From a virus: a stretch of 39,875 nucleotides of DNA. The position numbers were made by a program, and so were the translations under genes. Below, in pieces: positions 14,661 to 23,255 of the stretch. The DNA lies in IMG/VR virus record IMGVR_UViG_3300037264_000698, positions 1 to 39,875 of that record; one strand, 5' to 3'. Within the stretch, counting starts at the first letter, position 1, and each line of letters opens with the position of its first letter. The notes beneath the pieces were generated by a model. It made no database searches, was not told the origin of the DNA, and saw nothing but the letters and a program-made list of their open reading frames with translations.

Positions 14661-14978
14661 ATGGCCAACACAAGTCCACAAGCCGTTCGCATCGCCAACG
14701 AGAAGATCCGCCCGGCGGCGGATCGCTTCGGTCAGCTCTACAACTACCTGAAAGCGCTTCAGGCGGAGGCGGCGGCCGAATCATGGCTGACGCTCTTCCC
14801 GAACGACAGTCAACTAGTCGTGGACGGGTCGGCCGAGGACGGGCGGGCGCCGATCACGAACCTCGACGTGCGGTCATTCATCACGTTGGCCGACGCCTAC
14901 ATCACGTTCATGGAGCAGGCGTCGAACCTAAATCGTGATCTTGTTCTAAAGATTGCTGTTAATCCAGAACGGATCTAA
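14661..14978 (+). CDS. Hypothetical protein downstream of the capsid gene
   Basis: 105 residues, with GAGGTAGAAGGA just upstream of ATG 14661. Helical N-terminal half (RPAADRFGQLYNYLKALQAEAAAESW), a central FPNDSQLVVDGS, then FITLADAYITFMEQASNLNRD. I recognise no defined family, but short proteins of this make-up often follow capsid genes in phages of this type. It is the first gene after the terminator and lies three bases before the beta-helix gene, so it may head the fibre/decoration operon. Confidence 0.7.
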   Translation: MANTSPQAVRIANEKIRPAADRFGQLYNYLKALQAEAAAESWLTLFPNDSQLVVDGSAEDGRAPITNLDVRSFITLADAYITFMEQASNLNRDLVLKIAVNPERI

Positions 14979-14981
14979 CCG

Positions 14982-16670
14982 ATGGCACTCGCGGCAACTT
15001 CAGTCTATGAGGTTCAAACAGGAGGAGATGACACCAATAATGGTGGGATCTTTGATCCTGGTCAGACAGCTGGAATGTTTACAGATGGGGCCGCCACCTC
15101 TGCTAACACTTCAGCTCCTGTATTTACATCTGCTTCCTACAACTTTGTAGCAGGGGATGCAAATGCGTGGGTGTATATAGCTTCAGGAACAAATTGGACA
15201 CCGGGTTGGTATAAAATTGCTTCTGTAGCAGCTAATGCAGCTACCCTTACGGCTACTATTGGAACAGCTGTACTTGCAGCTGGAATTCCTACCACGGTTG
15301 TTGGATGTGCCACAGTTGCATCCCCAACAGGAGCCACATGGTCCATAGACTACTCTCAACAGACAGCTGCTGAGATTACATATACCGATCTTGCTTCAGT
15401 AGGAGCTGGTCTTCTTGTCTCATCAGTTGCTAATCCATTTGCTTCACAACAAGTTGGTAACTCAATAGTTATTACGGGTGGAACAAACTTTACAACAGGT
15501 CGATATGTTATTGCTTCAGTCGCCGTCGGTGTAGCCACTGTGATAGGGGCAGCTGACATTACAACTGGAGTTGGAGCAAATGGCACAGGCGGACTTGGTG
15601 GAGCATTGGCCTCTCCTGGACAGGCAATGGCACATAAACTCGCTGGGAACACAGTCTGGATTGCAACTGGCACCTATACAATTACTACAACAACTCAGAA
15701 TGTTAGTGGTGGAAAACTAAACGATACTCAAGTTGGATCATTGTTTTCTCGTTGGGAGGGATATGGCACTGTGAGAGGTGATCTGATAACACCTCCCACG
15801 ATACAGGTTGCTGCAACAGGCGTGACAAGTATCTCAATGTTTAATGTTAGTGGCAACTCCTCGACTTTCATCGCTCGTAATTTGATTCTAGATGGGCTCT
15901 CTAAGGCATCCATTCGGGGTTATGCCTTTGGAGGTGGTTATGGTGTGTTATTGACTGCAAAGAATTGCACAGATATTGGATGCTGGGGTAGTGGAACCAC
16001 ATTTTGGTTTCGATGTATTGCAACAGGATGCAGTAGTTCTTTTGGTGCATTCCATTCAGATGGCTACATGATTGCCTGTGAGGCCTATGCAAATTCGGTT
16101 TCAGGTTTCAATTCCACCACTGCAATTCCATGTATCTGGGATCGATGTTTATCTTATGGAAATACTGGAGCATCATCGGATGGGTTTAATCAGCAGGGTT
16201 CCAATACTGCTAATGCGATGAATTGTGTGGCTTATAATAATGGACGTGATGGGTTTCGGTTTAATAGTAATGGCACGTTTAAATCAGCTATAAATTGTAT
16301 TGCTGAGAGTAACACAGGATTTGGCTTCGGTGCTGACGCTGCAACACGTCACGCCATTTTATCCAATAATGCCACCTACAACAACACAGGAGGTAGCATT
16401 GATCCTCTCTTTAACACAGCATTGATGTCTGGAAATGTAATAGGATCCGGATCGTTCTTCACAAACGCCGCCGCCGCGGATTTTTCTTTGAACAATACGG
16501 CAGGCGCGGGTGCGATTCTTCGCGGGGTTGGCATTCCGGGCGTGTTCCCGGTCGGTCTAACGACAGGCCATCTCGACATCGGCGCAGCACAGCACGCGGA
16601 CGCGGGCGGTGGAGGCATCATCGTGCCTACACAGGCCATCGGTGTTGAGAGTCTTCACATCGGAGCATAA
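14982..16670 (+). CDS. Right-handed beta-helix (pectate-lyase-like) virion protein
   Basis: 562 residues. The centre (about 220-480) has regularly spaced short strands and asparagines typical of parallel beta-helix proteins: ARNLILDG, LLTAKNCTDIGC, WFRCIATGCS, IACEAYANSVSGF, DRCLSYGNTGAS, MNCVAYNNGRDGFRFNSNG, INCIAESNTGFGFG, LSNNATYNN. The N-terminal half is Ala/Thr/Gly-rich with FTSASYNF and repeated GTNWTPGWYKIASV / GTNFTTGRYVIASV units, an internal duplication. Beta-helices are common in tail spikes and head decorations and may bind or cut polysaccharide; no catalytic residues are evident. The gene is much richer in A+T than its neighbours up to about 16450, after which the last ~70 codons are GC-rich again, so the central domain looks imported. 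Confidence 0.8.
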   Translation: MALAATSVYEVQTGGDDTNNGGIFDPGQTAGMFTDGAATSANTSAPVFTSASYNFVAGDANAWVYIASGTNWTPGWYKIASVAANAATLTATIGTAVLAAGIPTTVVGCATVASPTGATWSIDYSQQTAAEITYTDLASVGAGLLVSSVANPFASQQVGNSIVITGGTNFTTGRYVIASVAVGVATVIGAADITTGVGANGTGGLGGALASPGQAMAHKLAGNTVWIATGTYTITTTTQNVSGGKLNDTQVGSLFSRWEGYGTVRGDLITPPTIQVAATGVTSISMFNVSGNSSTFIARNLILDGLSKASIRGYAFGGGYGVLLTAKNCTDIGCWGSGTTFWFRCIATGCSSSFGAFHSDGYMIACEAYANSVSGFNSTTAIPCIWDRCLSYGNTGASSDGFNQQGSNTANAMNCVAYNNGRDGFRFNSNGTFKSAINCIAESNTGFGFGADAATRHAILSNNATYNNTGGSIDPLFNTALMSGNVIGSGSFFTNAAAADFSLNNTAGAGAILRGVGIPGVFPVGLTTGHLDIGAAQHADAGGGGIIVPTQAIGVESLHIGA

Positions 16671-16673
16671 GCA

Positions 16674-19139
16674 ATGGCCAACAGCACGTCGCATGTCCTG
16701 CCGTATCCGATCCGCAACGCACGGTTCACCCTCGAACTGACGTTTCGGACGTCTGCAGGCACGCCTACCGATCCGACGACGCCGGACACCGAGTTTAGCT
16801 CGGACGGTGGCGCGACTTTCTCGGATTGTGCTGAGGAGATCACGACCGGCGGTGCAAACGGTCTGGGTTACTTCACGCTGACCGGCGCTGAGATGAACAA
16901 CAACATCTTGGCGATTGCAGCAAAGTCGGCGAACTGCGTGTTGACCCCGGTGACGCTGTCGCCGAGGATTCTGGCACTTATCGGGAGCGGCACGCTCTCT
17001 GCAGGATCAGCAGGTGGCGGCACGCTTGGCACCGTTCTTGCCTACGACGTCACGGGGTGCTTCATTCGCACGACGGGTGGCACGGGTGGCGGGGGCACCG
17101 GAGGTGCCAACAACCAGGCGCGGCGCATCGTGACCTACACGCCGAGCACGGGCGCCTTCACCGTCTCGCCGAATTGGGAGACGACACCGGACGCGACGAC
17201 GACATACGATGTTCTGCTCCCTGAGGGCGTCACGCTTGGGATGCTGCGGACCTTGAATCCGGCCACCGCCGGGCGACAGCTCGTGGTCGATACTTCCGGG
17301 CTCGCGGACGCCACCATGGTGAAAGTCGGCCCGACCGGATCAGGCACCGTACAGACGGCCGGTGACATCATCGGGGACACGAACGACATCCAGGGCCGCC
17401 TCCCGGCCTCGCTCACCGGCGGGAAGATGGAGTCGAATATCGGCTCCGTCACCGCCGGGATCATCGCCGCCGCGTCGTTCGCCGCGAACGCCCTCGACGC
17501 CGTCTGGTCGACCGCCGCGCGCATCCTGACCGCCGCGACGAACATCACGTCGACCGGCGGGACGACCGTCCCGCAGACCGGCGACTCGTTCACCCGGATC
17601 GGCGCGCCCGTCGGGGCGTCGATCTCGGCCGACGTCGCGCTCGTGCAGGCCGATACGGATAACCTCCAAACGCGCGTCCCGGCGGCCCTCGTTGGCGGTC
17701 GGATGGACGCGAGTGTCGGCGCGATGGCCGCCGGGGTGGTGACGGCAGCCGCCATCGCGACCGACGCAATCGACGCCGACGCGGTCGCCGCGGACGCGGT
17801 GACGGAGATTCAATCAGGACTCTCGACACTGACGGCGGCCGGGGTCCGGACAGCAGTGGGGCTGGCGAGCGCCAACCTCGACACGCAATTGGCCGATCTC
17901 CCGACGGCGGCCGAGACCGCCGACGCCGTGCTCGACGAAGACATGACCGCGCACCAGGCGCAGGGATCGCTCGGGCAAGCCATCGGCGACCCGGTCGCGG
18001 ACACCAACACGATCTATAAGGCCGTCGTGACGGACGCCGCCGACGCGACGGTCGGCCTCGACGTCGTGGCGGTCAAAGCCGAGACGGCGTCGATCCAGGC
18101 CGACACGAACGACATCCAGGGCCGCCTCCCGTCTGCTCTCACAGGCGGCAAGATGGAATCGAACCTCGGGTCTATTACGGCGGGGGTTATTGCGGCGGCC
18201 TCATTCGCCGCGAACGCGCTCGATGCGGTGTGGTCGACAGCGGTGCGCGTCCTGACGGCGGCCACCAATCTGACCACGGCCCTTGCGACTCCGACCAACA
18301 TTACGGCAGCTTCGGGCGTATCGCTTACGGCAGCCTACGACCCCGCGAAAACGGCATCACAAGCTGGCGATGCGATGGCCTTGACGAGCGGCGAGCGCAC
18401 CTCGTTGACCGGGGTGATCTGGGCCGCGCTGACCAGTGGCTTGGTAACCTTGGGAAGCATCGGGAAACTCCTGGTCGATCAGCTCGATGCGGCCATCAGC
18501 TCCCGGAGTTCACACAGCGCGGCCGGCGCAGCAACGGCGGTGCGCACGGAATTGACGACAGAGTTGGCCCGCATTGATGTGGCTGTGTCTACGCGAGGTA
18601 CAGGCACCGCCTTGGATGCGGCTGGTGTCAGAACAGCGGTCGGTTTGGGCGCAGCGAACCTCGATATCCAACTGGGCGATATACCAACGAACGCGGAGTT
18701 GACCGCAGCACTAGCGACATCTGACGATGCTGTGTTGGCTGCCGTGGCTGCAGCTAAAGCGGTGATCGATTTCATCGACGCGAAGACCACGAATCTCCCG
18801 AGCGATCCGGCCGATGAATCGCTGATCATCGACGCCACAAACGCGTTAGCGGCGGCGATTGCGGCGCTCAACAACATCTCAACGGCTCAGGTGTTGGCTC
18901 AGGTAGCGACAGCACTCGCAACGACGACCTATCCTGAGCCCGCTGGACCCCTGCCGGCGACGGCGAGTCTCGAAGCCAAGATCTCGTGGATGGCGATGTT
19001 GGCTCGCAACAAGCAAACCATTGATGGTCTCAGTGGTGAGCAACTCGTCAAGGCCGATAACGGTGCCACCGACGTGGCCAAGGCGACGACGACAACGGTA
19101 GGTGACGTTACCACACGCGGTGAATGGACGACACCATGA
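16674..19139 (+). CDS. Large repeat-containing structural protein, probable fibre
   Basis: 821 residues, strongly Ala/Thr-rich and GC-rich. The N-terminus (SSDGGATFSDCAEEI, GLGYFTLTGAEMNNN, 'PRI') is beta-rich. The middle has an internal duplication: a block of about 50 residues beginning DTNDIQGRLPASLTGGKM occurs near 17374-17520 and again near 18104-18245, with a degenerate version (LQTRVPAALVGGRMD) between. The rest has many short coiled-coil-like units (AGVRTAVGLASANLDTQLAD and AGVRTAVGLGAANLDIQLGD). Such sequences form trimeric shafts in phage fibres. Position after a beta-helix protein and before adaptor genes supports a head or tail fibre. Confidence 0.7.
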   Translation: MANSTSHVLPYPIRNARFTLELTFRTSAGTPTDPTTPDTEFSSDGGATFSDCAEEITTGGANGLGYFTLTGAEMNNNILAIAAKSANCVLTPVTLSPRILALIGSGTLSAGSAGGGTLGTVLAYDVTGCFIRTTGGTGGGGTGGANNQARRIVTYTPSTGAFTVSPNWETTPDATTTYDVLLPEGVTLGMLRTLNPATAGRQLVVDTSGLADATMVKVGPTGSGTVQTAGDIIGDTNDIQGRLPASLTGGKMESNIGSVTAGIIAAASFAANALDAVWSTAARILTAATNITSTGGTTVPQTGDSFTRIGAPVGASISADVALVQADTDNLQTRVPAALVGGRMDASVGAMAAGVVTAAAIATDAIDADAVAADAVTEIQSGLSTLTAAGVRTAVGLASANLDTQLADLPTAAETADAVLDEDMTAHQAQGSLGQAIGDPVADTNTIYKAVVTDAADATVGLDVVAVKAETASIQADTNDIQGRLPSALTGGKMESNLGSITAGVIAAASFAANALDAVWSTAVRVLTAATNLTTALATPTNITAASGVSLTAAYDPAKTASQAGDAMALTSGERTSLTGVIWAALTSGLVTLGSIGKLLVDQLDAAISSRSSHSAAGAATAVRTELTTELARIDVAVSTRGTGTALDAAGVRTAVGLGAANLDIQLGDIPTNAELTAALATSDDAVLAAVAAAKAVIDFIDAKTTNLPSDPADESLIIDATNALAAAIAALNNISTAQVLAQVATALATTTYPEPAGPLPATASLEAKISWMAMLARNKQTIDGLSGEQLVKADNGATDVAKATTTTVGDVTTRGEWTTP

Positions 19140-19363
19140 CCGAACAACAGCGCCGTTCGATCCTTGGGTTGAGCCTGGCTTGTCTGTTGACGGCTCCGAC
19201 TGGTGTTGCCACATCGGGAGGCCGTGCTCAGCTACTCTCAGCTTATGCAGCTCCACCTCAAGTGGTTCTTGCACCTGATTTGGATCGCATCATCTTGATT
19301 CGTAGCTTCGTGAAGGTCGCTACGATGCCCGGAGTGTCACGCACAGTTCGTTTAACCCCGTAG
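19136..19363 (+). CDS. Small hypothetical protein
   Basis: 75 residues from ATG 19136, which overlaps the upstream stop (ATGA); an in-frame ATG at 19124 would add four residues. The N-terminus MTEQQRRSILGLSLACLLTAP looks superficially like a signal sequence with an RR pair, but the hydrophobic stretch is short. The rest (LAPDLDRIILIRSFVKVA) is beta-like. No family recognised; probably a small virion or assembly factor because it is embedded in the fibre genes. Confidence 0.6.
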   Translation: MTEQQRRSILGLSLACLLTAPTGVATSGGRAQLLSAYAAPPQVVLAPDLDRIILIRSFVKVATMPGVSRTVRLTP

Positions 19364-19377
19364 AAAGGATTCTCATC

Positions 19378-19770
19378 ATGGCAGTAGGCCTCGCGGCAGC
19401 AACATTGAACTCCTGGCTCGACGCGCTGTGTCGGTCAGTCACCTACACCGAACCGCCCGAGTTCTGGGTGAAAATCCACCTCGGTGATCCTGGCGCGTCC
19501 GGTGCCAACAACGCAGCGGTGGAAACCACGCGTAAGCAGGCGACGTTTTCGGCGGCCAGCAGCGGAGCGATCACTACATCAGGTGCGTTGACGTGGACGA
19601 ACGTGTCCACCACGGAGACCTATTCCCACGTGTCCTATTGGGATGCATCGACAGCGGGAACGTTCCTCGGAAGTGCGGCACTCGCGTCGTCCAAGGCTGT
19701 GACGGCTGGCGACACGTTCACCATCGCGACAGGTGACGTGGACCTGAGCATCACGCCTGTCGCTGCGTAA
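19378..19770 (+). CDS. Small virion protein of the fibre region
   Basis: 130 residues with AAAGGA upstream of ATG 19378. It contains WVKIHLGDPGASGANNAAVE, then RKQATFSAASSGAITTSGALTWTNV, then YSHVSYWDASTAGTFLGSA and GDTFTIATGDVDLSI. This order (L-x-GDPG-x-x-G-x-x-N, TW, SxWDA, GDT) recurs in small beta-sandwich proteins in phage fibre regions, often annotated as tail-fibre or structural proteins. No enzymatic motif. Spacing of six bases to the next gene indicates the same transcript. Confidence 0.7.
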   Translation: MAVGLAAATLNSWLDALCRSVTYTEPPEFWVKIHLGDPGASGANNAAVETTRKQATFSAASSGAITTSGALTWTNVSTTETYSHVSYWDASTAGTFLGSAALASSKAVTAGDTFTIATGDVDLSITPVAA

Positions 19771-19776
19771 AGGTCG

Positions 19777-21276
19777 ATGGCTCTTCCCGTTTTCGTTGCA
19801 GCAAGCTCAAAAGCGCCGGCAGCGCAGGATGCTACTCCTGCGCTGCCTGCTGGTATGTCTTCGGGTAATATCGTTCTTTTGTTTGCAACGTGTCCCACTG
19901 CCAATACGATCTCAATCACGGCCGCCGGAAGCATCGCAACATGGACGCCCATATCTGGGTCTCCTGTTACCGTCACTGGTGGTGAAGCGCTGTATGTGTG
20001 GTGGGGCCGGTGGGCGTCGGGCACCACGGGGCCTACCGTGCACGCTTCAGCCTCCGATGTCATCATCGCGGCGACAGCCGCGTGGTCAGGGTGCATTGAC
20101 ACCGGCGATCCAGTCGACATCGCCAATACAGGTTCAGAAACCACCGTAGATAACTCGTTCTCGTTTGCGTCGGGTGTGTCTTCAACCCGAAACAACACGA
20201 TGGCGATCTGCGTCGCGTCCATTCTTCGTGACAGCAACACGGCGTCTGTCCCGGTGATGACGAACGCCTCCTTGGGATCACTAGCTTCTCGATTGAATAT
20301 TTGCACCAACACCGGAGCTGGTAGTGGCTTCGGAGTGTCGGAAGGCACGAAAGCCACAGCGGGAACGCTGGGTACCTGGGCCTGCACGTATGCAGCAACC
20401 AGCGCCAAGAGCTATCTCACGCTTGCACTGATTGGTGGCATAAGCGGGGTGGTGACGCCAACCGCAGAAACCGTGACGCAAAATGTAGTGGGAGTTCGCA
20501 CTCGACTGGGCGCGGTAGCCACGGCCCTCGTGGTCGCTCAAGCTGTCGTAGGCGCGCGTCAGACATTTGCTGTTGTCACGCCTACCGTAGAGACCGTCAC
20601 ACAATCGGTCATTGGCACGACGTTCAAGACCGGGGCAGCAGCCACCGTGCTGACGCTCAATCAGTCCGTGCAGGGAGTTCGTGAGACGTTCTCGGTGGTG
20701 ACACCTACCGCCGAAACTGTAGCCCAAAGCATTAACGGTGTCCGCACGACTTTTAGTGTGGTCGATCCTACGGCAGAAGTAGTCACTCAATCGGTCGTGG
20801 GCGTTCGCACGCGTTTCGGTGTGCTGGACCCAACCAATGAGATCGTGACTCAGTCGGTGATCGGCCTTCACACTGGCGTGGGTGCTGTCACAACAAATCT
20901 GGTCATCGCCCAGGCCCTGGCCGGAGTCCGTCAAACGTTCGCGGTGGTGACGCCATCAGCAGAAGTTATTGCTCAGGCTGTCGCTGGAGTGCGTGAGACG
21001 TTTGCAGTGGTAACGCCATCGGCAGAAACGTTCACGCAGGTTATTGCCGGAGTGCGTCAGACCTTTTCGGTCGTGACGCCGACCGTTGAGACGATTACTC
21101 AATTCGTTGACGGAAACGTTGAGGGGGGCGGCGAAGAGATCTTTGGGATCGTGACGCAAAGTCTTGTGATACATTTGACAGCAGGTGATCTTCCAACATC
21201 ACCACGTCGCGTGATCTCCATGACTGCTGCCGCCCTTCGGAATATCAGGATACACAAACAGAGGCCAGGTCCATGA
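19777..21276 (+). CDS. Fibre-like protein with about eleven 21-residue tandem repeats
   Basis: 499 residues. The N-terminal ~225 residues are a beta-sandwich-like domain (ASSKAPAAQDATPALPAGM, NIVLLFATCP, ALYVWWGRWASGTTGP, AYAATSAKSYLTLALIGG) similar in style to phage surface proteins. Residues ~225-445 are tandem repeats with consensus VVTPTAETVTQSVVGVRxTF. The last ~50 residues (GGGEEIFGIVTQSL, RRVISMTAAALRNIRI) are different and may anchor the protein. The regular beta repeat suggests an elongated shaft. It overlaps the fiber-tail adaptor gene by four bases, supporting a role in a fibre or appendage. Confidence 0.7.
   Translation: MALPVFVAASSKAPAAQDATPALPAGMSSGNIVLLFATCPTANTISITAAGSIATWTPISGSPVTVTGGEALYVWWGRWASGTTGPTVHASASDVIIAATAAWSGCIDTGDPVDIANTGSETTVDNSFSFASGVSSTRNNTMAICVASILRDSNTASVPVMTNASLGSLASRLNICTNTGAGSGFGVSEGTKATAGTLGTWACTYAATSAKSYLTLALIGGISGVVTPTAETVTQNVVGVRTRLGAVATALVVAQAVVGARQTFAVVTPTVETVTQSVIGTTFKTGAAATVLTLNQSVQGVRETFSVVTPTAETVAQSINGVRTTFSVVDPTAEVVTQSVVGVRTRFGVLDPTNEIVTQSVIGLHTGVGAVTTNLVIAQALAGVRQTFAVVTPSAEVIAQAVAGVRETFAVVTPSAETFTQVIAGVRQTFSVVTPTVETITQFVDGNVEGGGEEIFGIVTQSLVIHLTAGDLPTSPRRVISMTAAALRNIRIHKQRPGP
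20449..21113 (+). repeat. Tandem ~63-bp coding repeats
   Basis: About eleven units, each near 21 codons (VVTPTAETVTQSVVGVRxTFx), run without spacers. Three (starting VATALVV, AATVLTL, VTTNLVI) are more diverged and shorter. Units agree in protein more than in DNA, indicating old duplications under selection. They mark a fibrous shaft. Confidence 0.8.
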
Positions 21277-21554
21277 GCATTCAAAAGTTTCCCGGGGCCA
21301 AAGACGGTGGAGATGACCTTGACTACACCCTCGATTGGGCCGATGTGGTGGTTGCTGGTGATCCCATTGTCGCATCGGTGTGGACGATTCCGACTGGGCT
21401 TACCAGTCACGACGAATCCTTTACCACATCTACCACAACGGTGTGGCTGAGTGGGGGCACGGAGGGAGAGTCCTATATACTGACCAACGTGATCACCACA
21501 CAAGCAGATCGCATCATCGAGCGTGATGTGATTCTCAAGGTCAAGAACCTGTAA
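21273..21554 (+). CDS. Probable fiber-tail adaptor protein
   Basis: 93 residues from ATG 21273, overlapping the upstream stop. The motif order LDYTLDWADVVVAGDPIVASVWTIPTGL, then TTTVWLSGGTEGESYILTN, then RIIERDVILKV fits the short phage proteins annotated as fiber-tail adaptors, with a D-x-x-x-D-W start, SxWxxxxGL middle and a W-L-x-G-G-x-x-G-x-x-Y turn. They are small Ig-like beta-sandwiches thought to link appendages to the neck or tail. Its place between fibre-like and connector genes agrees. Confidence 0.7.
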   Translation: MSIQKFPGAKDGGDDLDYTLDWADVVVAGDPIVASVWTIPTGLTSHDESFTTSTTTVWLSGGTEGESYILTNVITTQADRIIERDVILKVKNL

Positions 21555-21564
21555 AAGAGGAACT

Positions 21565-22137
21565 ATGGTCACTACACCAGGCGCATCAAACGCAGACAGT
21601 TGGGCCACTGAAGACGACCTGGAGGCCTACGAGGCAACTCGGTTACCCCGTATTTCAGGCTTCAGTGATCTCACCTGCGACGAAAAGGAAGCAATCCTTC
21701 TCGCTGGATGTCGTGAGATAGAGGCATGTTTCGAGTGGAACGGCTCGGCTGCATCAAGCACGCAGTCGTTGACGTGGCCCCGCTCGGGCATGCTCACGCG
21801 CACGGGGTATGCGATTCCCACGAACATCAATCCCCAAGAGTTGAAGAATGCTCAATGTGAGTTTGGACTTCAACTCCATCTGAGCAATCGGCTCAGCGAC
21901 AACGATCCGCTCAAGAAGGGCATTACATCCATTAAGGCCGGCTCGGTAGCTCTGACCTTTTCGGATGTACAGGGTGGGGGCCAGACTCGAGAGTCTGCTG
22001 ATGTAGCCGTTCGCAAGCAACAGTCTGATCTCAACTACGTGTCTGACGTTGTACCCAACGAAGTGCGTAGACTGCTGGTGCCCTCTTGGTTCAAGCAGAA
22101 CAGCATTTCTCGACCTCTTGTGTTTGAGGCTTACTAA
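21565..22137 (+). CDS. Head-tail connector (DnaT-like/gp6-like adaptor)
   Basis: 190 residues. It shows the pattern of DnaT-like phage adaptor proteins: SNADSWATEDDLEAYEATR near the start, KEAILLAGCREIEACFEWNG, SLTWPRSGM, IPQELKNAQ-like NPQELKNAQCEFGLQLH, KAGSVALTF and VPNEVRRLLVPSWF at the end. Such proteins form the ring that binds under the portal after packaging. It precedes another connector gene by two bases. Confidence 0.75.
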   Translation: MVTTPGASNADSWATEDDLEAYEATRLPRISGFSDLTCDEKEAILLAGCREIEACFEWNGSAASSTQSLTWPRSGMLTRTGYAIPTNINPQELKNAQCEFGLQLHLSNRLSDNDPLKKGITSIKAGSVALTFSDVQGGGQTRESADVAVRKQQSDLNYVSDVVPNEVRRLLVPSWFKQNSISRPLVFEAY

Positions 22138-22139
22138 CC

Positions 22140-22556
22140 ATGGGTTACGAAGATCTCATTCGATCATCCGTCGCTGACATTTTGTCTCCACAATTCGAGT
22201 CGATGAAACTCGATGTAGTGCATGAGGCATGGATCGGTGACAATGGCCAGGGTGCCGATGCCTTTGCGGCTCCCGTCATCCGTCGAGCCTTGGTGGACCT
22301 GACCAAGCGGCAAAGGTTCACGGCTGCCGGGGCCGTGGTGATGACGTTTGCCACCCTGACGTGGCTCGACCCCATCCCCGCGACGACCCCAAACGCCGGC
22401 AAGGTGAGGGAACAGCCCATCGATCCGCGCGACGTGTTTCGGCTGCCTGACGGCGGGACGGCACCAATCGTGCAGACGGGAGGGTTTACTGATTCCGCAA
22501 CTGGCCAACCCTTCGTTCCCGAAACCATTCTCGGCTCGGTGGTGCGTGGGTCTTAA
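22140..22556 (+). CDS. Head-closure/neck protein
   Basis: 138 residues, starting two bases after the adaptor stop. Features such as VRRALVD-like VIRRALVDLTKRQRF, TLTWLDPIP, IDPRDVFRLPDGGTAPIVQTGGF and GSVVRGS at the C-terminus fit head-closure (Hc1-like) or stopper proteins, with a beta-barrel and a D-x-F-x-L-P-D-G turn. It closes the DNA channel and provides the docking surface for the tail. After it the neck gene order is broken by a six-gene glycan cassette; the next neck gene is at 27293. Confidence 0.65.
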   Translation: MGYEDLIRSSVADILSPQFESMKLDVVHEAWIGDNGQGADAFAAPVIRRALVDLTKRQRFTAAGAVVMTFATLTWLDPIPATTPNAGKVREQPIDPRDVFRLPDGGTAPIVQTGGFTDSATGQPFVPETILGSVVRGS

Positions 22557-22595
22557 CACGACGGCCATGTTTGTGGTCAAAGACTGACCCATTAT

Positions 22596-23255
22596 ATGGG
22601 CATGCATGACATTGACTGGTGGCATTCCATTGATTTGGGTAATGGTGTTGTCACACCTGGTCGAGTCTTTCCTGCGGGAGAGACACACAAACTCTGCCTT
22701 CCCGATCTGACAGGTAAAACCGTTCTCGACATAGGCACGTGGGACGGTTTCTACGCGTTTGAAGCTGAGCGTCGTGGCGCGGCCCGCGTCTTGGCTACCG
22801 ACTCTTTCATGTGGCATCGTGGTACCGGAAGAGCAGGATTTGATTACGCTCATTCCGCCCTCGGGTCACGCGTGGAGTCGCTAGAGATTGACGTGATGGA
22901 TCTTTCCCCTTACGTCGTTGGAACTTTCGATGTGGTGTTATTTCTGGGAGTTATTTACCACCTACGTCATCCTCTGATGGCTCTTGAAAGGGTAGTGAGT
23001 GTCGTGAAAGACCTGCTGGTGTTGGAAACATATACGGCATCCAACACCCAAGTAGGTCGAGAGTACTTTCAGGAGACTCGACCGGCTCTGGTGTACACGG
23101 AGTCCGAAAGCCCTCGCTGTTACGATCATAAGTTCTTCGGCCCAAACTCTGCCCTGATTCACCACTGGCTCAAAATGGTGGAGTTCAACGCTGTCACGGT
23201 TCACCAAGACCATCGTTTGGTCGTTCACGCACACAAATTTCAGGAGGCTGCGTGA
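22596..23255 (+). CDS. SAM-dependent methyltransferase, CmoB-like
   Basis: 219 residues. Rossmann methyltransferase motif I is VLDIGTWDGFYAFEA (43-57), motif II includes ARVLATD, and motif IV is FDVVLFLGVIYHLRHP, all close in style to the CmoB/DUF1698 group. CmoB itself modifies tRNA uridine 34, but many relatives lie in glycan loci, and here the next five genes handle sugars, so a methyl group on a sugar is the likelier target. It is the first gene of the cassette, 40 bases after the head-closure gene, with weak start signals (ATG 22596 or 22602). GTGA overlap with the next gene. Confidence 0.8.
   Translation: MGMHDIDWWHSIDLGNGVVTPGRVFPAGETHKLCLPDLTGKTVLDIGTWDGFYAFEAERRGAARVLATDSFMWHRGTGRAGFDYAHSALGSRVESLEIDVMDLSPYVVGTFDVVLFLGVIYHLRHPLMALERVVSVVKDLLVLETYTASNTQVGREYFQETRPALVYTESESPRCYDHKFFGPNSALIHHWLKMVEFNAVTVHQDHRLVVHAHKFQEAA

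Noticed and set aside
17340-17829. Arginine-rich - strand frames
   Set aside because: Shadows of the Ala/Thr-rich, GC-rich repeats of the fibre-like gene.
22596-23255. Calling the first methyltransferase a tRNA-modifying CmoB
   Set aside because: Motifs are CmoB-like, but the neighbours are all sugar enzymes and no other tRNA-modification gene is present, so the specific gene name is not justified.
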